DNA of 64,000 nt, taken from NCBI RefSeq assembly GCF_002245535.1, contig NZ_NKCN01000006.1, positions 124,001 through 188,000 on the forward strand. Direction: 5' to 3'. Position 1 is the first letter of the stretch. The number at the start of each line of letters is the position of its first letter. A program made the translations under genes and the position numbers. Positions 61,273-64,000 of the stretch are shown one piece after another. The notes beneath the pieces were generated by a model. That model had not been told where the DNA came from. It saw only the letters and a list, made by a program, of their open reading frames with translations, and ran no database searches. The stretch is from Mycobacterium lehmannii. Lineage in GTDB: Bacteria; Actinomycetota; Actinomycetes; Mycobacteriales; Mycobacteriaceae.

Positions 61273-62805
61273 TCAAACGCCGTCAACTGCTTCGCCATCA
61301 CAGCCTCCGCCGACGGCCATGCGAAATATCCGGTGTGCCTCGTCCACCGAGTCCGCGAGCGGACGGGCGGTGTCGAGTCGGTGGGCTCGATCGGGGACCG
61401 CGTCGCCACCGAGCGCAACGGCGATCTGTGGTGTCGCATCCGAACTCGACGACCCTCTGGCCACCACCCGCTCAGCGGCTTCCGCCGACGACAGCGAACA
61501 GACGAAATGAACCACGGCCGATGAGGTTTCGGCAGCCAGTCGATACGCCCTCTCCTGCCGATGCGTATCGCGCCAGGTGCCGTCGAGCACGACGGTCTCA
61601 CCGGCGGACAGCAGAGCGCGAGCTCGACGCAGCACCTCGTCGTAGACCGCGCGCACGTTCTCGGGTGCATACAGTCCCACACCCAGTTCGCCCGCCCGGC
61701 CCGCGATGACTCCCGACCGTTGTAGCTCGCGCCGCACCTCATCCGTAGAAATGACCCGGGCGTTCACCCGTTCGGCCAATCCGTGCGCCACCGTGGTCTT
61801 GCCGGTTCCCGGGCCGCCGCCGACGATGACCAACCCGACGGTGCACGACCGCAGGTGGGTCAGGGCGATGTCGAGATGGCGTATCGCGTCGGCCACCGCT
61901 TCCGGGTGCCCTTGATCGACGCGGATGCAGTCCACCTTCGCCCGCACCACGGCGCGGTACGCGACGCTGAAATCCCTCAAGGACCTCGGTGCGGGATCGT
62001 CAGCCCGCCGGAGGTACTCGTCGAAGAAGTTATCAGCGAGGTCCTTTCGGCCGAGGAACTCCAGGTCCATCGCGAGAAAGGCGGCATCGTCGACACCGTC
62101 GACGTAGCGCAGTCGATCGTCGAACTCGAGGCAGTCGAGCAGTACCGGACCGTCTGGCATGCAGAAGATGTCCTGTGTCTGCAGATCCCCGTGACCGTCG
62201 ACGACGCGTCCCGCCGCGATCCGCTGTTCGAACAACTGGTCACGGCCGGCCAGGTACCGGTCGGCCAGGCCCGTGACCTCGCGAAGCGTCGTCTCCGGAA
62301 TGACGCTGTCGACGTAACGCTCCAGCTCACCAAGATTCTGGTGCCAGCGCTCGAAAATCACGGCAGCCGTCGCTTGTTCGTCAATCTGTGGGCCGCGTAG
62401 CGCGTTTCGGTGGAACTGCGCCAACCGGTCTGCGATGGCGGTGAGGCATCCGTCGACGGGATCGCCGTTGCGTACCAGCGCGGCAAGCCGCGCGGATTCC
62501 GGGTAGCGTCGCATCACGATGACCGGTTCGGGAGGTTCACCCGGCGTGGCGAAGTGGCCCACGCCGAAATAGCTGTCCGGCGCCAACCTGCGATTCAGTT
62601 CCACTTCGCGTTGACACGCCTGCTCGCGACGTTCGCGGGTGCTGAAGTCCAGGAAGTCCGTGACGATCGCTTTCTTCGTCTTATACGCCCGGTCCCCGAT
62701 GAGAGCAACCAGCCCCGTGTGGGTCTCATGGATCTCCGCGTGGAGGTTCCCGTTGCCGCTGAACGGGTCTCGGCGGGTGCTCGCGGTAACCGACGCGGTC
62801 GTCAT
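61273..62805 (-). CDS. Rv2004c-like fusion: aminoglycoside-phosphotransferase-like domain plus P-loop kinase
   Basis: The 510-residue protein has an N-terminal APH/choline-kinase-like half (about 30-335; DGHGDLQTQDIFC and LLDCLEFDDRLRYVDGVDD, with the catalytic Asp and metal Asp), and a C-terminal AAA/zeta-toxin-like P-loop kinase (about 345-505; GGGPGTGKTTVAHGL, VVLDGTWRDTHRQERAYRL). Relatives are DosR-controlled in M. tuberculosis. Substrate is unknown; a small-molecule or nucleotide kinase is likely. A DosR-type site lies 36 bp upstream. Ends 117 bp from the convergent small gene. Confidence 0.88.
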   Translation of the reverse strand: MTTASVTASTRRDPFSGNGNLHAEIHETHTGLVALIGDRAYKTKKAIVTDFLDFSTRERREQACQREVELNRRLAPDSYFGVGHFATPGEPPEPVIVMRRYPESARLAALVRNGDPVDGCLTAIADRLAQFHRNALRGPQIDEQATAAVIFERWHQNLGELERYVDSVIPETTLREVTGLADRYLAGRDQLFEQRIAAGRVVDGHGDLQTQDIFCMPDGPVLLDCLEFDDRLRYVDGVDDAAFLAMDLEFLGRKDLADNFFDEYLRRADDPAPRSLRDFSVAYRAVVRAKVDCIRVDQGHPEAVADAIRHLDIALTHLRSCTVGLVIVGGGPGTGKTTVAHGLAERVNARVISTDEVRRELQRSGVIAGRAGELGVGLYAPENVRAVYDEVLRRARALLSAGETVVLDGTWRDTHRQERAYRLAAETSSAVVHFVCSLSSAEAAERVVARGSSSSDATPQIAVALGGDAVPDRAHRLDTARPLADSVDEAHRIFRMAVGGGCDGEAVDGV

Positions 62806-62840
62806 ACCTCAACCCTCTCGCAGCGACGCTCTCGGCAACA

Positions 62841-62854
62841 GGGCCGGAAGACCC
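62841..62854. promoter_or_regulatory. Weaker DosR-type box upstream of the Rv2004c-like gene
   Basis: Read on the minus strand the site is GGGTCTTCCGGCCC, matching 10 of the 14 core positions of the DosR consensus with both outer triplets intact. It lies 36 bp from the ATG at 62805. Confidence 0.4.
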
Positions 62855-62872
62855 TTTACCGCAGCCGGCGCA

Positions 62873-63757
62873 TCATCGATGCGGTCGACAGACCATGACC
62901 GGAACGGTGGCGTGTTGCAACAGATTCAACGCCGTCGACCCCAGGATGGCGCTGGTGAGCACAGTCTTCCCGTAGCTTCCGACCACAAGCAGCTGCGCAC
63001 CGTCGGCGCTACATCGATCCATCAGTGCTACAGCGGGTTTCGCGTTCTCGACGTAGCACGGAGCGGACACCTGTGTGTAGCGCTGGTTGTATCGGTCGAC
63101 ATCGCTTGTCAGCTGTGCCCACTCCGCCGTCGCCAACGCATCCCAGTCGATCAGCAGAGGCAGTCGCGCGGCCACCGCGCGCAGCGGCGACGACCACGAC
63201 CGCACGGCCGCCAACTTCGCATTGAACCGTTCGGCGAACTCGAACGCGTTCTCCAGAGCGGCCAGAGACGACGGTGTTCCGTCCACCCCGACGACTACCG
63301 GATCGTCCGTCGGCACGACGTTCGACCCTCGCCAAGCGACAACGGGGCAGTCCGCGCGCGTCGCCACCGCCAGTGTCGTCGAACCCAGCAAAAGCGCACC
63401 CGCAGCGGTGACTTCATCGTTTCCCACCACGATCATCCGTGCGGTCTTGCCCAGTTGCACCAGCACCTCGGCGACCGGAACATCGGTGGACAGAGTCGTC
63501 ACTTCGAGTTCGTTGTGGTCCGAACGCACGATCTCCTCCGCGCGGCGCAGAATAGCGTCGGCACTCTCGCGCTGGTGCTCGAGGACGGCCGCTCGCATCG
63601 CGGCGACAGTGTCGGTCAGGTTGTGCCCGACGGCCGGCAGCGCATGCACGATGTGCAACGACGTTTCGTACGCCGAAGCCACTGCGCCCGCCCATCGCGC
63701 CGCGTTGACCGCGCCATCGCTGCCGTCCACGCCGACCACAACCGCACCTGTCCGCAT
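62873..63757 (-). CDS. Universal stress protein with tandem USP domains (Rv2005c-like)
   Basis: A 294-residue protein of two USP folds: residues 1 to about 150 (VVVGVDGSDGAVNAARWAG; IVVGNDEV..GALLLGSTTLAVA) and about 155-294 (VVVGVDGTPSSLAALENAF; VVGSYGKTVLTSAILGST). Each contains the ATP-binding G-2x-G-9x-G(S/T) pattern or close to it. Length matches Rv2005c (295). The ATG at 63757 with AGGAG upstream is preferred over the GTG at 63775. Universal stress proteins of DosR islands bind ATP and support survival in hypoxia. Confidence 0.92.
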   Translation of the reverse strand: MRTGAVVVGVDGSDGAVNAARWAGAVASAYETSLHIVHALPAVGHNLTDTVAAMRAAVLEHQRESADAILRRAEEIVRSDHNELEVTTLSTDVPVAEVLVQLGKTARMIVVGNDEVTAAGALLLGSTTLAVATRADCPVVAWRGSNVVPTDDPVVVGVDGTPSSLAALENAFEFAERFNAKLAAVRSWSSPLRAVAARLPLLIDWDALATAEWAQLTSDVDRYNQRYTQVSAPCYVENAKPAVALMDRCSADGAQLLVVGSYGKTVLTSAILGSTALNLLQHATVPVMVCRPHR

Positions 63758-63831
63758 CGTGACTCCTGTCATCACCTTCGAGGTTCGTTCGCTCCTGAAG
63801 TGATGATGACCGGTGTCGCATGCCCGGCGTA

Positions 63832-63845
63832 GAGGCGAAAGTCCC
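63832..63845. promoter_or_regulatory. DosR-type half-strong box upstream of the USP gene
   Basis: On the minus strand: GGGACTTTCGCCTC. The left half GGGACTTT is a perfect match to the DosR consensus and the right half keeps G-C-C. It lies 75 bp from the ATG at 63757. Confidence 0.45.
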
Positions 63846-63851
63846 TGGACT

Positions 63852-64000
63852 TCAGCGCCGAGCGATGATGACCGGCATGCGTGCGGCCTGCGCGACGGCC
63901 GAGCTCACCGATCCGAGCAACATCCCGGCGAACCCGCCGAGGCCCCGGCTGCCCACCACGAGAAGCTGGGCCCGTTCGGATTCCTCGAGCAGCCGGCGAG
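63852..64000 (-). CDS. Universal stress protein, C-terminal fragment cut by window edge
   Basis: The last 48 codons of a USP gene run from the window end to TGA at 63852. They encode the C-terminal ATP-binding signature [20 protein letters not shown] and the closing strand MPVIIARR. It precedes the tandem-USP gene by 95 bp on the same strand with a DosR-type box between, so the two are probably separate promoters in one stress island. Confidence 0.9.
   Translation of the reverse strand, partial: RRLLEESERAQLLVVGSRGLGGFAGMLLGSVSSAVAQAARMPVIIARR

Overview
The window is high-GC actinobacterial DNA, almost fully coding, and reads as a rapid-growing environmental mycobacterium (Mycolicibacterium-type). 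Grounds: gene content and order match M. tuberculosis neighbourhoods recalled from memory (Rv0923c-Rv0927c, Ku/LigD, Rv0944-Rv0946c, Rv0433, the sigK/rskA locus and the Rv2004c-Rv2006 dormancy block); Ku has a lysine-rich tail; cobF is present; F420-type oxidoreductases and a secreted AroQ chorismate mutase are encoded; many start codons follow a -10 hexamer by 6-7 nt, as in leaderless mycobacterial transcripts. No insertion sequence, prophage, integrase or CRISPR array was seen, and no stretch above 300 bp lacks a gene.

Layout. 1-5.7 kb: an acyltransferase cut by the window edge, an aldehyde dehydrogenase, pgi and a small membrane-protein/XRE regulator group. 5.9-13.7 kb: a Gly-rich exported protein, two SDRs, secreted chorismate mutase, an Fpg/Nei glycosylase, a deaminase, cobF, a YihY protein and an AurF-like diiron protein with a DUF4873 partner. 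13.7-20.4 kb: a ThDP enzyme, DUF4235, a frameshifted LLM oxidoreductase behind a KstR-type palindrome, a STAS-ATPase fusion, an AraC regulator, a membrane protein and an FHA-HTH protein. 20.4-23.4 kb: a receptor Ser/Thr kinase whose outer part holds twelve Kelch repeats. 23.6-28.3 kb: VOC protein, RNase HI, LigD, a small exported protein and an AbiEi/DUF559-like protein.

28.3-37.1 kb is a polyol module: a four-gene ABC importer and a SorC regulator on the minus strand; a zinc dehydrogenase, a mannitol-type dehydrogenase and a PfkB kinase on the plus strand, with TGAGCA operators between them. Ku overlaps the kinase stop. 38.2-44.2 kb: SDR plus oxidoreductase behind a second KstR-type site, two small exported proteins, mntH, a gamma-glutamyl cyclotransferase/poly-gamma-glutamate hydrolase fusion and a beta-lactamase-fold hydrolase. 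44.2-46.3 kb: DUF1365-sigK-rskA behind a SigK-type promoter. 46.4-50.7 kb: YbdK-type ligase, LLM oxidoreductase, Baeyer-Villiger-type monooxygenase and tRNA-Arg(CCT).

50.7-64 kb looks like a DosR (hypoxia/dormancy) island: a DevS/DosT-like heme-GAF kinase, a pair of KAS-III proteins (one with an incomplete triad), an OtsB1-like HAD/trehalose-phosphatase/GH65 protein, a PEP-synthase-like enzyme, a small unknown protein, an Rv2004c-like double kinase and two universal stress proteins. DosR-type boxes lie before four of these transcription units. The KAS-III pair as a DosR-box-bearing neighbour is the most novel system in the window.
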